Shown here: piece by piece, positions 42,581 to 52,016 of the stretch
Numbering within the stretch: the first letter of the stretch is position 1
How the letters are laid out: each line of letters opens with the position of its first letter
Source of the DNA: Actinotignum sanguinis
GTDB taxonomy: Bacteria > Actinomycetota > Actinomycetes > Actinomycetales > Actinomycetaceae
Direction of reading: 5' to 3'
Length of the DNA: 55,878 nucleotides
Assembly: GCF_003957255.1 (NCBI RefSeq)
Contig: NZ_QDIE01000013.1
Coordinates: 1-55,878, forward strand
Made by a program: the position numbers and the translations under genes
The notes under the pieces: model-generated
What the model was told of the DNA's origin: nothing
What the model saw: the letters and a program-made list of their open reading frames with translations, nothing else
Database searches by the model: none

Positions 42581-42591
42581 CCCCCCCCCCC
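42581..42591 (-). repeat. Homopolymer of 11 C (poly-G on the coding strand) upstream of the surface protein
   Basis: The tract lies 84-94 bases before the ATG of the giant surface protein, in its leader or promoter. G/C runs of this length slip readily during replication and are a classic basis for on/off or graded expression. The exact count is vulnerable to sequencing error. Confidence 0.85.
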
Positions 42592-43105
42592 GCAATTCAA
42601 CTGACTCGGTCAGCGAAATCGCCTAAACAGTTTCTGAGCCTAACACAAGAAGCCATATTCAATCATTCAGTACATAACCTTATATAAACCCAGGTGAAAC
42701 AAGCCCGCCCCCACGGGAATAACTAACTTTTTATCAATCCGTTTCAAAGATATTCACTAAGTATTAACCCGCGGTAGCGCGCGGTTTTGAGCACCCCAGC
42801 CCCACTCCATTTACATATGCGGCACCGCCGCGCAGCGACTTTTCGGTATGTACAACGCGGCCCTACCCCGCCTCCCAGCGGCCTGAATAATAATACTTTC
42901 CGCTAGGGGCGATAGTGGCCAGATAACCGCCACCCCACCCAGGCGGTACTAAAGTCCCGTGCCGCAGGGGCGAAAGCACGGGCGCGCCGGCGGCTGCAAA
43001 CCCGCGTAGCGCTACACTGCCCCGCGTGCATGCTTATTCAGAACCACGGCCCCTACCTGCGACTTCATTTGAGAAAATGTGCCCAATATCTCCTTTATGT
43101 CGCTT

Positions 43106-43154
43106 GTCGGGGTGGCCTCCCACGCGCGGCACCCGCGCCGGAGGCCACCCCGAC
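43106..43154 (-). terminator. Hairpin terminator downstream of nrdF
   Basis: GTCGGGGTGGCCTCC (43106-43120) pairs perfectly over 15 bases with GGAGGCCACCCCGAC (43140-43154); the loop can form a smaller GC stem. It lies 50 bases beyond the nrdF stop codon. Confidence 0.8.
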
Positions 43155-43203
43155 GGCCGCACCCTCACTCCGGGACTTTAGGGCCGCGGCGCCCAGCACC
43201 CCT

Positions 43204-44295
<1,092 letters not shown>

Positions 44296-44390
44296 CGCAT
44301 TGTGGACATCTAGGACTTAAGGCTCGCCACAGTGGTGTATGTCATAACGACGACACCGCTCCTTCCCCACCAACACCCGGCCACACAAAA

Positions 44391-44425
44391 CACCCCCGAG
44401 CCGGCGGAGAGCCAACTCGGGGGTG
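44391..44425 (-). terminator. Terminator after the FMN reductase gene
   Basis: CACCCCCGAG (44391-44400) pairs perfectly with CTCGGGGGTG (44416-44425). On the minus strand it is followed by TTTTG. It lies 24 bases after the 44450 stop codon and separates that gene from the nrdF promoter. Confidence 0.8.
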
Positions 44426-44449
44426 CACTTTGGCGATTCGCGAGATTTA

Positions 44450-45001
44450 CTACTTCTCGACGAGAGCCACGAAGCGGTCAATGTACCCGCGCACAAAGTC
44501 CGCGGTATCGGCCTTCAGCTTGCCGGACTCATCGAAGAGCTCCGGGGAGCGCCCCAGGAATACTTCGGGCTGCCCGGGCATGGGCATATCGAAGTAGGAG
44601 AGGGCCAGGCGCAGATTCTTCTGCGAGCTGTAGCCGCCCATGCGCCCCACCGAATGGCTGATAATGCCGGCCGGCTTATTCTTCCAGGCCACATCGCTAT
44701 TGGGCTTGGAGCCGATATCTACGGCGTTCTTCAGGCAGGCCGGCACGGTGCGATTATTTTCCGGCGTGACAAAGAGGATGCCATCACTAGCCTTAATGGT
44801 TTCCCGGAAGCGGGTATAGCTTTCGGGCAGGGGTACGTCCGTCACAGCGGCGTCGTCGTAATCGAAGTTGTAGAGCGGTAGGTGACCGATCTCCACAATC
44901 TCCACCTCGTAGCCCTCGGGGAAATAGCCGGCCACTTCGCTCGCGATTTTGCGGGCGTAGGATCCGCGCCGCAAACTACCCACCAGAATTGAAATCTTCA
45001 T
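44450..45001 (-). CDS. NAD(P)H-dependent FMN reductase (flavodoxin-like)
   Basis: 183 residues from the ATG at 45001 (MKISILVGSLRRGSYARKIA), which fits the conserved family start, although the ribosome-binding site is weak. SLRRGSYAR is the FMN phosphate-binding loop, TPENNRTVPACLKNAVD the TPEYN-type flavin motif, and KPAGIISHSVGRMGGYSSQKNLR the second flavin contact. It transfers hydride from NAD(P)H to FMN or quinone. It is transcribed separately from nrdF but adjacent to it; supply of reduced flavin to NrdI is an attractive but unproven link. Confidence 0.87.
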   Translation of the reverse strand: MKISILVGSLRRGSYARKIASEVAGYFPEGYEVEIVEIGHLPLYNFDYDDAAVTDVPLPESYTRFRETIKASDGILFVTPENNRTVPACLKNAVDIGSKPNSDVAWKNKPAGIISHSVGRMGGYSSQKNLRLALSYFDMPMPGQPEVFLGRSPELFDESGKLKADTADFVRGYIDRFVALVEK

Positions 45002-45094
45002 AAGTATCCCGCGCTTTCCGCTCGTATCTTGACTGGGTGTTCCGCGCCCGGCCGCCGCCAGCGGCACCGACGCGGACGCTGCCCCTATCATAGG

Positions 45095-46951
45095 CTAGGC
45101 CCGTTTGCGGGTGTAGAGCACCACTCCGCCTACGCAGAACAGCGCCAGGGTGACCGAGAGCGGATCGATAACCTCGGAACCGGAATGGGCGAGGTTATTC
45201 CCGAGCTTCTTACCTTCGCGTTCCAACTGGGCGATTTGCTCGGGGGATAGCTCGCACGGCTGACCGTCCGCGGTGCGGCCTTCCCACACCGTTTCGGTCC
45301 CACCGCCGCTGGAACCGAACCACTGCTGGCCCACCAGCTGCCCGAAGGTACCCGATTCGAATACGGCCATCTTGCCGGGCCCGGACACGCTGGTCACGCT
45401 CAGGGTGAGTTCACCGGTGGTGGCCTCCCGGAAACTGGGATGCTGGGTATTCGCACCCAGCCACGGCACCCCGGAAACCTGGCTGGAGGAAATCATGTAG
45501 ATGCGCTCGCCGGCGCCAGCCACGAAATCTATGCCGGCCGGGGCGGTGGTGGCCGCGGCCTCCCCCAGCCCGAAACTCAGGGAAGCCGGATCGAGCCACT
45601 GCCCGGAATTATCGTCCTTGACGGCGGCGCGCAGCTGCCCGCCGTCCACCACGGCACCCAGGTCGTAATGGCCGCTATTGGCGGTACCACTTCCCCCCAC
45701 ATTGAAAGTGAGGCTTGTGGTGGTGGATAGGCGGGTGCCGTCCTTCGCGGTGGCGTTCAGAGCCAGACCCACCGTGTAGGTGCCCGGCTGGGTGAAGACC
45801 CAATTGGGGTGCACGTGGGTATTGGCCGGGATCGTATGCGAACCACTGGCACCCCCGCTCGCGGCACGCTCCACCGGGGTGGGGATGCAGATCGGCGCGG
45901 CGGGTGCTTGGCCAGCGGGCGCGGCCGGGCCGGGCGCTTGGGGCGCTTGACCGGCTGGCCCTTGACCGGCTGGCCCTTGACCGGCTGGAGCCTGCGTGGT
46001 GCCGCCTGGCGCCTCGGTACCCGGCGCACCGTTCGCACCGCCGTTCGCACCGTTCGCACCGCCGGTTCCGGCCGTCGGGGTGCCGCTCGGAGCCGGGCCG
46101 GTACTCCCATCGCCCGCGCCCGGGGTGGATCCACTGCCCGGGGCGGCGGAGTCTCCCGGCGTACCCGCGGCGCCGTCGTTCCCATGACCGGAGCCGCTAC
46201 CAGAATCGTTGCCAGAACCGCCGTGCTCGCCACCGCGAGCGGCCGCAATCGCGGCGTCACCCACCGCCCAGGTATAGGTGCGGGCGGGCGCGGTCAGGGT
46301 GCCACCGGGGGTGTCCACTTCGGCACGGACCGTCATGCGATAGGTGCCGGGCGCGGAGAAGAGCCAGTTAGCGTGCTGGTGCGCCGGTTCGGGTTGGGTA
46401 ATAACGCTGCCTTGCCCCATCTGGAAACTCGGAGCGCCGGAGGCGTCGCGCAGGATCGGGTTGAGGGTGGCGAGATTCGTTTCCCATAGGAACACTTTTC
46501 CGGGGCCGTCGAGCTGTTCCACCACGAACCGCACCGCGGTGCCGCCCAGCTGGCGCGCCGCCCCGGAATCCCAGCCGGGCCAGACAATTCCGGCCTGCTG
46601 CACCTGGTCGAGCAGAAAGCCGGGTGTACCCAGCTGCGCAACTTCTGCGACTTTGGTAGTAAAAGCCTTTTCCGCCACACCGATCACGGTTTCTTCCGGC
46701 GCGCGTTGCACTCCGGTTCCGGTGGCGTCTTCTTTGAGGTTGAGGGAAATGCTGCCGTCCGCCCCCGCGGCAATATTGAAGAGATCCATATGTCCAGAGG
46801 TGAGAACGGTGGGCTGAGCCGCCCCCGCGGGCGATGCCGGCGGCGCATCCGGGGCGGCCTGCGCGGCAGGAAGGAATGCTCCCCACCCGGCCAGCAGCGC
46901 CGCCATTGCGCCCGCCAGCCCCGCCGCAGCACGCCGTGTGAGTGCTGTCAT
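45095..46951 (-). CDS. Wall-anchored choice-of-anchor M surface protein with two domain copies
   Basis: 618 residues with AAGGAAAGGAAAG before the ATG. A signal peptide comes first, then a domain copy at about 45-235, starting TVLTSGHMDLFNIAAGADGSISLNLKEDATG and ending HANWLFSAPGTYRMTVRAEV. A Gly/Ala/Pro-rich linker of ~120 residues follows, then a second copy (HVHPNWVFTQPGTYTVGLALNATAKDG to LSVTSVSGPGKMAVFESGTFG). The repeat is the actinobacterial surface-anchored type associated with metal ABC transporters. The C-terminus is LAHSG, a hydrophobic segment and TRKRA, close to class E LAxTG signals. It shares a Fur/Zur-like box with the divergent 47077 gene. Role inferred: metal (zinc or manganese) capture at the surface. 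Confidence 0.85.
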   Translation of the reverse strand: MTALTRRAAAGLAGAMAALLAGWGAFLPAAQAAPDAPPASPAGAAQPTVLTSGHMDLFNIAAGADGSISLNLKEDATGTGVQRAPEETVIGVAEKAFTTKVAEVAQLGTPGFLLDQVQQAGIVWPGWDSGAARQLGGTAVRFVVEQLDGPGKVFLWETNLATLNPILRDASGAPSFQMGQGSVITQPEPAHQHANWLFSAPGTYRMTVRAEVDTPGGTLTAPARTYTWAVGDAAIAAARGGEHGGSGNDSGSGSGHGNDGAAGTPGDSAAPGSGSTPGAGDGSTGPAPSGTPTAGTGGANGANGGANGAPGTEAPGGTTQAPAGQGPAGQGPAGQAPQAPGPAAPAGQAPAAPICIPTPVERAASGGASGSHTIPANTHVHPNWVFTQPGTYTVGLALNATAKDGTRLSTTTSLTFNVGGSGTANSGHYDLGAVVDGGQLRAAVKDDNSGQWLDPASLSFGLGEAAATTAPAGIDFVAGAGERIYMISSSQVSGVPWLGANTQHPSFREATTGELTLSVTSVSGPGKMAVFESGTFGQLVGQQWFGSSGGGTETVWEGRTADGQPCELSPEQIAQLEREGKKLGNNLAHSGSEVIDPLSVTLALFCVGGVVLYTRKRA

Positions 46952-46991
46952 GACTTTCCTTTCCTTGCGGTACTTGCGCCCCCTAGCCTAT

Positions 46992-47014
46992 TTGATAACA
47001 ATAATGATTATCAA
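46992..47014. promoter_or_regulatory. Fur/Zur-like box between two divergent surface genes
   Basis: TTGATAA (46992-46998) and TTATCAA (47008-47014) form a perfect inverted repeat. GATAACAATAATGATTATC (46994-47012) matches the classical Fur consensus GATAATGATAATCATTATC at 16 of 19 positions. In actinobacteria the best candidate binder is Zur or another Fur-family repressor. It lies 40 bases from one start codon and 62 from the other, so it can control both genes. Confidence 0.7.
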
Positions 47015-47076
47015 TAAGGGTGTGATGTGGTAGTCGCCCGTTCGACTTACCGCACACCGAAACGGAAAGAGAAAGA

Positions 47077-50000
47077 ATGGCACGACGCTTCCTCGCGGCC
47101 CTGGCCGCCGCCGCACTCACCGCCGGAATTGCCCCGGCAGCCGCGGCCGCCCCGGATGACGGAAAGATTGTCACGACGACGGCGCACGTGGACGCCCCCA
47201 AGGTTTTTTGGGAAAACGGTACGTTCGTGCTGAAAAACGAAGCCTATGACGAGCTGTACCCGCTGGAAAAGACCGTCAACTGGGTGGGGCGCGGCTACGC
47301 GCGCAGCGGCTCAAATAAGGGCGGGCAGCAGTATATTTTCCTCCCCCCGGATAACGAAGCTTACGGGCACCTGCGCAACGTGGCCGAACGCTGGTATTCC
47401 GCGCCGGGTATGCCCAGCGGCCCCTTCCCCATCTGGGCCGGATTCGGCGCGGACGCAGCCATTCCCGTGGAGCAATTCCGCAACGGCACCTTCGCACTCG
47501 AGCTGACCAAGTTCGACGGCCCGGGGCGCATGGAAGCCTTTATGACCAATATGGACCTCTACCTCCCGCTTTTCTCGAGCCACGAGCCGGGGCGGCGGGT
47601 TTCTTACCTGGTACCGGGCAGCCACACCCATAACGAAACTGCTTTCACCAAGCCGGGGCGCTACACCCTGACCTATCGCGCCATCGCGCGCGGAGTGGAC
47701 GGCAATATCATCGCCTCACAGGAGATTCCTTTTGTGTGGCAGGTGGGTGGTACCCGCCCGGCCAAGGAGGCGGGCCCCGATCTGGCCACTGCTTTCAACG
47801 CCGCCCCCACCGGGGATACCTCCGGCTACCGTTTCTCCCTCACCCCCTACGCGGGGCGTGAGCACGACGGCGATGATCAGCTCACCGAGCTGCGTTTCGA
47901 TGCCGGTTCGGAAACGGTGCAGGGGAAGGTCCAGTTCTTCCTGGACGGCTACTTCCTGGCGGAAGTCCCGGTAGAGAAGGGGAAGGCGCGCTGGGCGGAG
48001 ATGATCGGCTCGGGCGCCTCGAATTTCCAGGCTGTTTTTGTGCCGGCCGCGGGAGGTGGCACTCCTGGCGGGGATACCGGCACCGCCTCCGCCACCCGCG
48101 CCGCAGCTAACACCGCCACTGGCGCGCGTTGGGTTTCCGCCCCGGTTTCCTACACTTTCGGGGCTGCCGAGGCCGCCACCGCGGAGAGTGCCGCGCAGCT
48201 GCCCGAGCCCCATTCGCAGGATCCGGCGCCGGCTTTTGTGAGCGGAGAGTATACGCCGTCGTCGTACGACTACACGGTCCGCACGGAAAAGACGGCCACC
48301 GGGAACGTAACCACCTCGGTTGCTTTCGCGGACCCGAAGGTGCGCGCGCATGTGCACGGCGGATACTACGCAAAAGCGGAGGATAAGTACCCGGATTGCG
48401 AAGTGAATATGGTGACGGATTCGCGCGGCGTGGCGAGCGTGACCCAGGGGGATTCCTGGTGCGAGGGTTACCATCTCAAGCTCAGTATCGAGCCGCATCC
48501 GGACGTGAATATGAGCGCGGCAGCCGATGTGCATTTCGGCACGATGGACCTGAGCGGCCCGCAAAGCTATTCCGGGCGTCTCGCCGCGGCTCCCGCAATT
48601 GGCACCGGTACCCAGCCGGCTCCCGGGCCGCAGCCCGATCCGGCGCCGGGTCCGCAACCGAATCCCGCGCCGAACCCGCCCGCGCCGGCGCCCACGCCTT
48701 CGGTGTCCCCTAGCGCTCCCGCACCGGCACCCATGCCGAATCCTGCCTCGTCGCGCACCATCTTGCGGCGTGGCCACGTGGATCTGCAGGCAGTGGCGGG
48801 CCAGGCCGGCCAGAATGGCCCGGGAATTACCCTCAAGGACGATACTCTTGAGCACGCGACCACCTCGGTGCAGCGCGATGTGAGTACCGTGGCGCTGGCG
48901 GTTCCCGATTCGGCCAAGTCCCCGCGGGCAAAGGGTGCGGTTTTCGATTTCCTCGGCGCGGAGGGCACCCGGCTCTACCAGCTGCCTCAGAACTGGGATC
49001 GTTCGCATATTTGGCCCGGGTGGTCCACGGAGAGCTACCGCAAGCCCACGCGTTTCCACGTGGAGCCGGAGTCGATTCCCGCCGGCGCGCAGTATCACGC
49101 CTACGCGCTGAGCGGTTTCGGGAACGTGGACCGGCTTTTCGATGCCGAGCGCACCGCCCTTGACCTGCCTGATCCCACACACCAGCACGCCGGCTGGGCT
49201 TTCACGCAGCCGGGCGTGTACGTGCTGCGGGTGTGGTACGACGACGCCGCCGCTTCCGCGGCGGAGCGCGGCACCGCGACGCCGGTAGCGGATCCCGGGG
49301 CTCGGGCCAAGCGCCTGGTGTTCTTGGTTGGAGATGAGACCATCTCCGGCTACGAGCAGGGCACCGTGAGTATTCCCGGCGATCCCACCGCTCCCGAACC
49401 GGGCGGTGCGGATCATCCCTCCGCGGATCCGACCCCGGGTGGGAATCCCGGTGGCGCGCCGAATCCTGGCGGAAACCCCGGAGGTAACCCTGGTGGCAAC
49501 CCAGGCGGCACTGTCAATCCGGGTGGTGGGCCCACGCCGGGCACCACTCCCGCACCGCAGCCGTCAGCCACACCCGAAACCCCGGGGGGCGTTAGCACGT
49601 CAAAACCAAATCCACAGCCGGGTATACCCGGCACTGGAAATAATCCCGGAACCAAGCCGCAAACACCGGCCGGACCGCCCGCGCCCGCCCCGCTTCCGGT
49701 GAATCCCGGGGCGAAGGTGCTGCCGCCGAACGGCACCGCACCGCTCGGCCCCGGTGGCCGCGCCACCCTCACGGGTAACCGGGCTGGTGGCGCGCCGCAA
49801 GCAGGCGGAGGCGGGGCACCGCGCCCCCTCTCCCCCGCTCCGGCGAAGGCTGGCGGGCCGGGGGCTGGCAAACCTGCCGCACCCTCCGCTTCTCCTTCCG
49901 CGAGCGCCACGCCTAACGCCGGCGCACCGTCCGGTTCCGCCTTTGTGGGCATGCCGAATGGCGCGGTAGGTCCGGGCGGCTCCGGGGCTGCTGGCGCGAA

Positions 50001-50133
50001 TGCCGACGCTTCGGCAAGCGGCTGGGATCGGAGCATTAAGCTGAGCACCCTGGCGAAGATCATGGGCGTTATTGCTTTGTGTGCCCTGTGCCTGGGCGGC
50101 GGCGTCGCCCTGGAACGCCACCGGCGCAAGTAA
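47077..50133 (+). CDS. Choice-of-anchor M surface protein with C-terminal membrane anchor
   Basis: 1018 residues with a signal peptide (ending AAAAAP, about residue 25) and GAAAGAGAAAGA before the ATG. Two or three domain copies of the actinobacterial surface-anchored type are visible: HVDAPKVFWENGTFVLKN to HTHNETAFTKPGRYTLTYRAIARG (about 30-225), and HVDLQAVAGQAGQNGPGITLKDD to HQHAGWAFTQPGVYVLRVWYDD (about 560-730). Between them is an ectodomain with two Cys pairs (DCEVNMV and SWCEGYH). A ~270-residue Gly/Pro-rich stalk leads to a membrane helix (IMGVIALCALCLGGGVAL) and ERHRRK. No LPXTG-like pentapeptide precedes it, so it is probably membrane-anchored rather than sorted. Metal control by the box at 46992 is inferred. 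Confidence 0.85.
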   Translation: MARRFLAALAAAALTAGIAPAAAAAPDDGKIVTTTAHVDAPKVFWENGTFVLKNEAYDELYPLEKTVNWVGRGYARSGSNKGGQQYIFLPPDNEAYGHLRNVAERWYSAPGMPSGPFPIWAGFGADAAIPVEQFRNGTFALELTKFDGPGRMEAFMTNMDLYLPLFSSHEPGRRVSYLVPGSHTHNETAFTKPGRYTLTYRAIARGVDGNIIASQEIPFVWQVGGTRPAKEAGPDLATAFNAAPTGDTSGYRFSLTPYAGREHDGDDQLTELRFDAGSETVQGKVQFFLDGYFLAEVPVEKGKARWAEMIGSGASNFQAVFVPAAGGGTPGGDTGTASATRAAANTATGARWVSAPVSYTFGAAEAATAESAAQLPEPHSQDPAPAFVSGEYTPSSYDYTVRTEKTATGNVTTSVAFADPKVRAHVHGGYYAKAEDKYPDCEVNMVTDSRGVASVTQGDSWCEGYHLKLSIEPHPDVNMSAAADVHFGTMDLSGPQSYSGRLAAAPAIGTGTQPAPGPQPDPAPGPQPNPAPNPPAPAPTPSVSPSAPAPAPMPNPASSRTILRRGHVDLQAVAGQAGQNGPGITLKDDTLEHATTSVQRDVSTVALAVPDSAKSPRAKGAVFDFLGAEGTRLYQLPQNWDRSHIWPGWSTESYRKPTRFHVEPESIPAGAQYHAYALSGFGNVDRLFDAERTALDLPDPTHQHAGWAFTQPGVYVLRVWYDDAAASAAERGTATPVADPGARAKRLVFLVGDETISGYEQGTVSIPGDPTAPEPGGADHPSADPTPGGNPGGAPNPGGNPGGNPGGNPGGTVNPGGGPTPGTTPAPQPSATPETPGGVSTSKPNPQPGIPGTGNNPGTKPQTPAGPPAPAPLPVNPGAKVLPPNGTAPLGPGGRATLTGNRAGGAPQAGGGGAPRPLSPAPAKAGGPGAGKPAAPSASPSASATPNAGAPSGSAFVGMPNGAVGPGGSGAAGANADASASGWDRSIKLSTLAKIMGVIALCALCLGGGVALERHRRK

Positions 50134-50169
50134 CGCACCTATGAACGGACCGGGCCACTAAGGCCCGCC

Positions 50170-50213
50170 CCTACACCCCGGCGCACCCGCAAGCGGCTGC
50201 GCCGGGGTGTAGG
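50170..50213 (+). terminator. Hairpin terminator after the 47077 surface gene
   Basis: CCTACACCCCGGCGCA (50170-50185) pairs perfectly over 16 bases with TGCGCCGGGGTGTAGG (50198-50213), and a TTTT run follows at 50218. Confidence 0.85.
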
Positions 50214-50266
50214 CTGATTTTGGCTGGGCAAAGGCGTCGGCCATAGACGTAAGGAGATGATCTCGA

Positions 50267-51049
50267 ATGAGCGAGAAAATTACCCAAACCGCGGGCCGTA
50301 CCCAGCTGGGAGATTTCGCCCCACTTTTTGCCGAGCTTAATGACGATGTTCTTTTCGGGCAGGTGTGGAATCAGCCCGCCTTGTCTCTCAAAACGAAATG
50401 CGTGGTCACGGTGGTGGCGCTGATGTCCTCCGGCATCACGGATTCTTCGCTGCGCTATCACCTGGAGAACGCGAAGAATCACGGGGTGACCCGGGAAGAA
50501 ATCGCCGCAATTATCACGCACGCGGCCATGTACGTGGGCTGGCCGAAGGCGTGGGCGGTTTTCAATCTAGCTAAAGACGTCTGGAGTGGCGATGCTGAAG
50601 CTGCCGGCACGGATGCGCTGAGCGCCAAGGAACGCCACGCGCGTGAATGCATCTTCCCGATTGGTGCCCCCAATGACGGTTTCGCCCAGTATTTCATCGG
50701 GCAGAGCTACCTCGCGCCGGTTTCCACCAGCCAAGTCCCCATGTACAACGTGACTTTCGAGCCGGGGTGCCGCAATAACTGGCATATTCACCATGCCTCG
50801 AGCGGTGGCGGTCAGATCCTTATCTGCGTAGCCGGGCGCGGCTACCACCAGGCATGGGGCCAGCCGGTGGAAGAAATGCTACCCGGGGATGTTATTAATG
50901 TGCCGGCGGGCACGAAGCATTGGCACGGGGCGGCGCCCGATAGCTGGTTCTCCCACCTCGCTGTGGAAGTTCCCGGCACGGATACCTCCAACGAGTGGCT
51001 TGAGCCAGTGAGCGATGCGGAGTATGCGCGGCTGACTGCACGCGATTAA
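50267..51049 (+). CDS. Carboxymuconolactone decarboxylase-like domain fused to a cupin
   Basis: 260 residues. Residues ~20-115 form an AhpD/CMD-type helical domain (KCVVTVVALMSSGITDSSLRYHLENAKNHGVTREEIAAIITHAAMYVGWPKA); the redox CxxC of AhpD is absent. Residues ~150-250 are a cupin with metal-binding WHIHHASSGGGQILICVAGRGYHQAWG and PAGTKHWHGA. Such fusions occur in several bacteria and are annotated only by domain; the substrate is unknown. AAGGAG lies ten bases before the ATG. It is followed by a separate ABC system. Confidence 0.85.
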   Translation: MSEKITQTAGRTQLGDFAPLFAELNDDVLFGQVWNQPALSLKTKCVVTVVALMSSGITDSSLRYHLENAKNHGVTREEIAAIITHAAMYVGWPKAWAVFNLAKDVWSGDAEAAGTDALSAKERHARECIFPIGAPNDGFAQYFIGQSYLAPVSTSQVPMYNVTFEPGCRNNWHIHHASSGGGQILICVAGRGYHQAWGQPVEEMLPGDVINVPAGTKHWHGAAPDSWFSHLAVEVPGTDTSNEWLEPVSDAEYARLTARD

Positions 51050-51254
51050 AGCCGCGCGCTGGACGCGATAGATACGTAGAGCAGACTTACGCTCCCGTTT
51101 GGGCTGATTGAATCCAAGGAACAAGCCTTCTCCTCGAAGACGTTTATGTCGGAAATAAATAACCGACCTAAGCTATTGCGTGTATTCCACGTCACGTTGT
51201 AGGCTCAAAGAGTACACGAAACGTTCAATAGCTTTGGTGGCAGGGGTGGAGACT

Positions 51255-52016
51255 ATGCTAACTACTCGTCATCTAACCCAGGGGTACTCCGCGTCGAATC
51301 CCGTCTTTAGCGGACTTGACGCGGAGTTTCCCTCCGGGGTCACTGCTTTATTGGGACCAAACGGTGCCGGAAAAACCACTTTATTGCGTACCTTAGCGGG
51401 GCAGTTACGGCCGCGCGAGGGCAGCGTTTATATTTCCGGGAAACCCCTCCAGAAAGCCAACTGGCGCGAATTGGGGCGAAGCATCGGCTACCTGCCGCAA
51501 AAAATCACATTTGATCCCAGGCTCACTGTTGCGGAATTCGCTTCGTATATCGGCTGGGTGCGTGGCGTGGCGCGCTCAAATATTGATACCTCGGTGCGCA
51601 CAAACCTCCGTGATTTCGATATTGAAGAACTCGCCAATAAGAAAATGGGAAGTCTATCCGGTGGGCAATTGCAACGAGCCGGATTGGCCGCCGCCAAAGT
51701 GGGCGACCCGCAGGTATTACTTCTTGATGAACCAACGGCCGGCTTGGATCCGGTGCAGCGCGTAAAATTTCGAAAACTCCTCGGCGCACACCTGGCGGAT
51801 ACCGTCATCATCTCCACCCATCTCATTGAGGACATTGTTCATGTAGCCGAAACTGTTCTGGTCTTCGACCAGGGCACTATCCGTTTTTCGGGAACGGTGG
51901 CGGAACTGGAAAACCTTGGTAGCCACGCTGGCACTGATACGCGAGATATGAGCCTGGCGGAGGCGGGCTTTATGGCGGTATTGGCCGGACAAACTCCACA
52001 GGGGAGCACGTCATGA
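51255..52016 (+). CDS. ABC transporter ATP-binding protein
   Basis: 253 residues. The ATG at 51255 is chosen because GTGGAG lies directly before it and because the family opens with MLTTRHLTQGY-like strands. Walker A is GPNGAGKTTLL, the Q-loop LPQK, the signature LSGGQLQRAGLA, Walker B VLLLDEPTAGLD and the H-loop ISTHLIED. It belongs to the ABC-2 exporter or antibiotic/peptide-resistance type. Its stop codon overlaps the permease ATG (ATGA), and the three genes form one unit. Confidence 0.88.
   Translation: MLTTRHLTQGYSASNPVFSGLDAEFPSGVTALLGPNGAGKTTLLRTLAGQLRPREGSVYISGKPLQKANWRELGRSIGYLPQKITFDPRLTVAEFASYIGWVRGVARSNIDTSVRTNLRDFDIEELANKKMGSLSGGQLQRAGLAAAKVGDPQVLLLDEPTAGLDPVQRVKFRKLLGAHLADTVIISTHLIEDIVHVAETVLVFDQGTIRFSGTVAELENLGSHAGTDTRDMSLAEAGFMAVLAGQTPQGSTS

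Larger units (their letters stand above)
42498..43203. other. Gene-free region between the giant surface protein and nrdF
   Basis: About 700 bases with no plausible gene. It holds the 5' leader and presumed promoter of the surface protein, including a run of 11 C (G on the coding strand), an A/T-rich stretch (42650-42770), a GC-rich stretch with several small inverted repeats (42820-43020), and the nrdF terminator. I looked for a structured RNA in 42930-43020 and could not name one. Confidence 0.65.

Noticed and set aside
42930-43020. Structured RNA, for example RNase P or a cobalamin riboswitch
   Set aside because: GC-rich stems are present, but none of the conserved boxes of those RNAs could be found.
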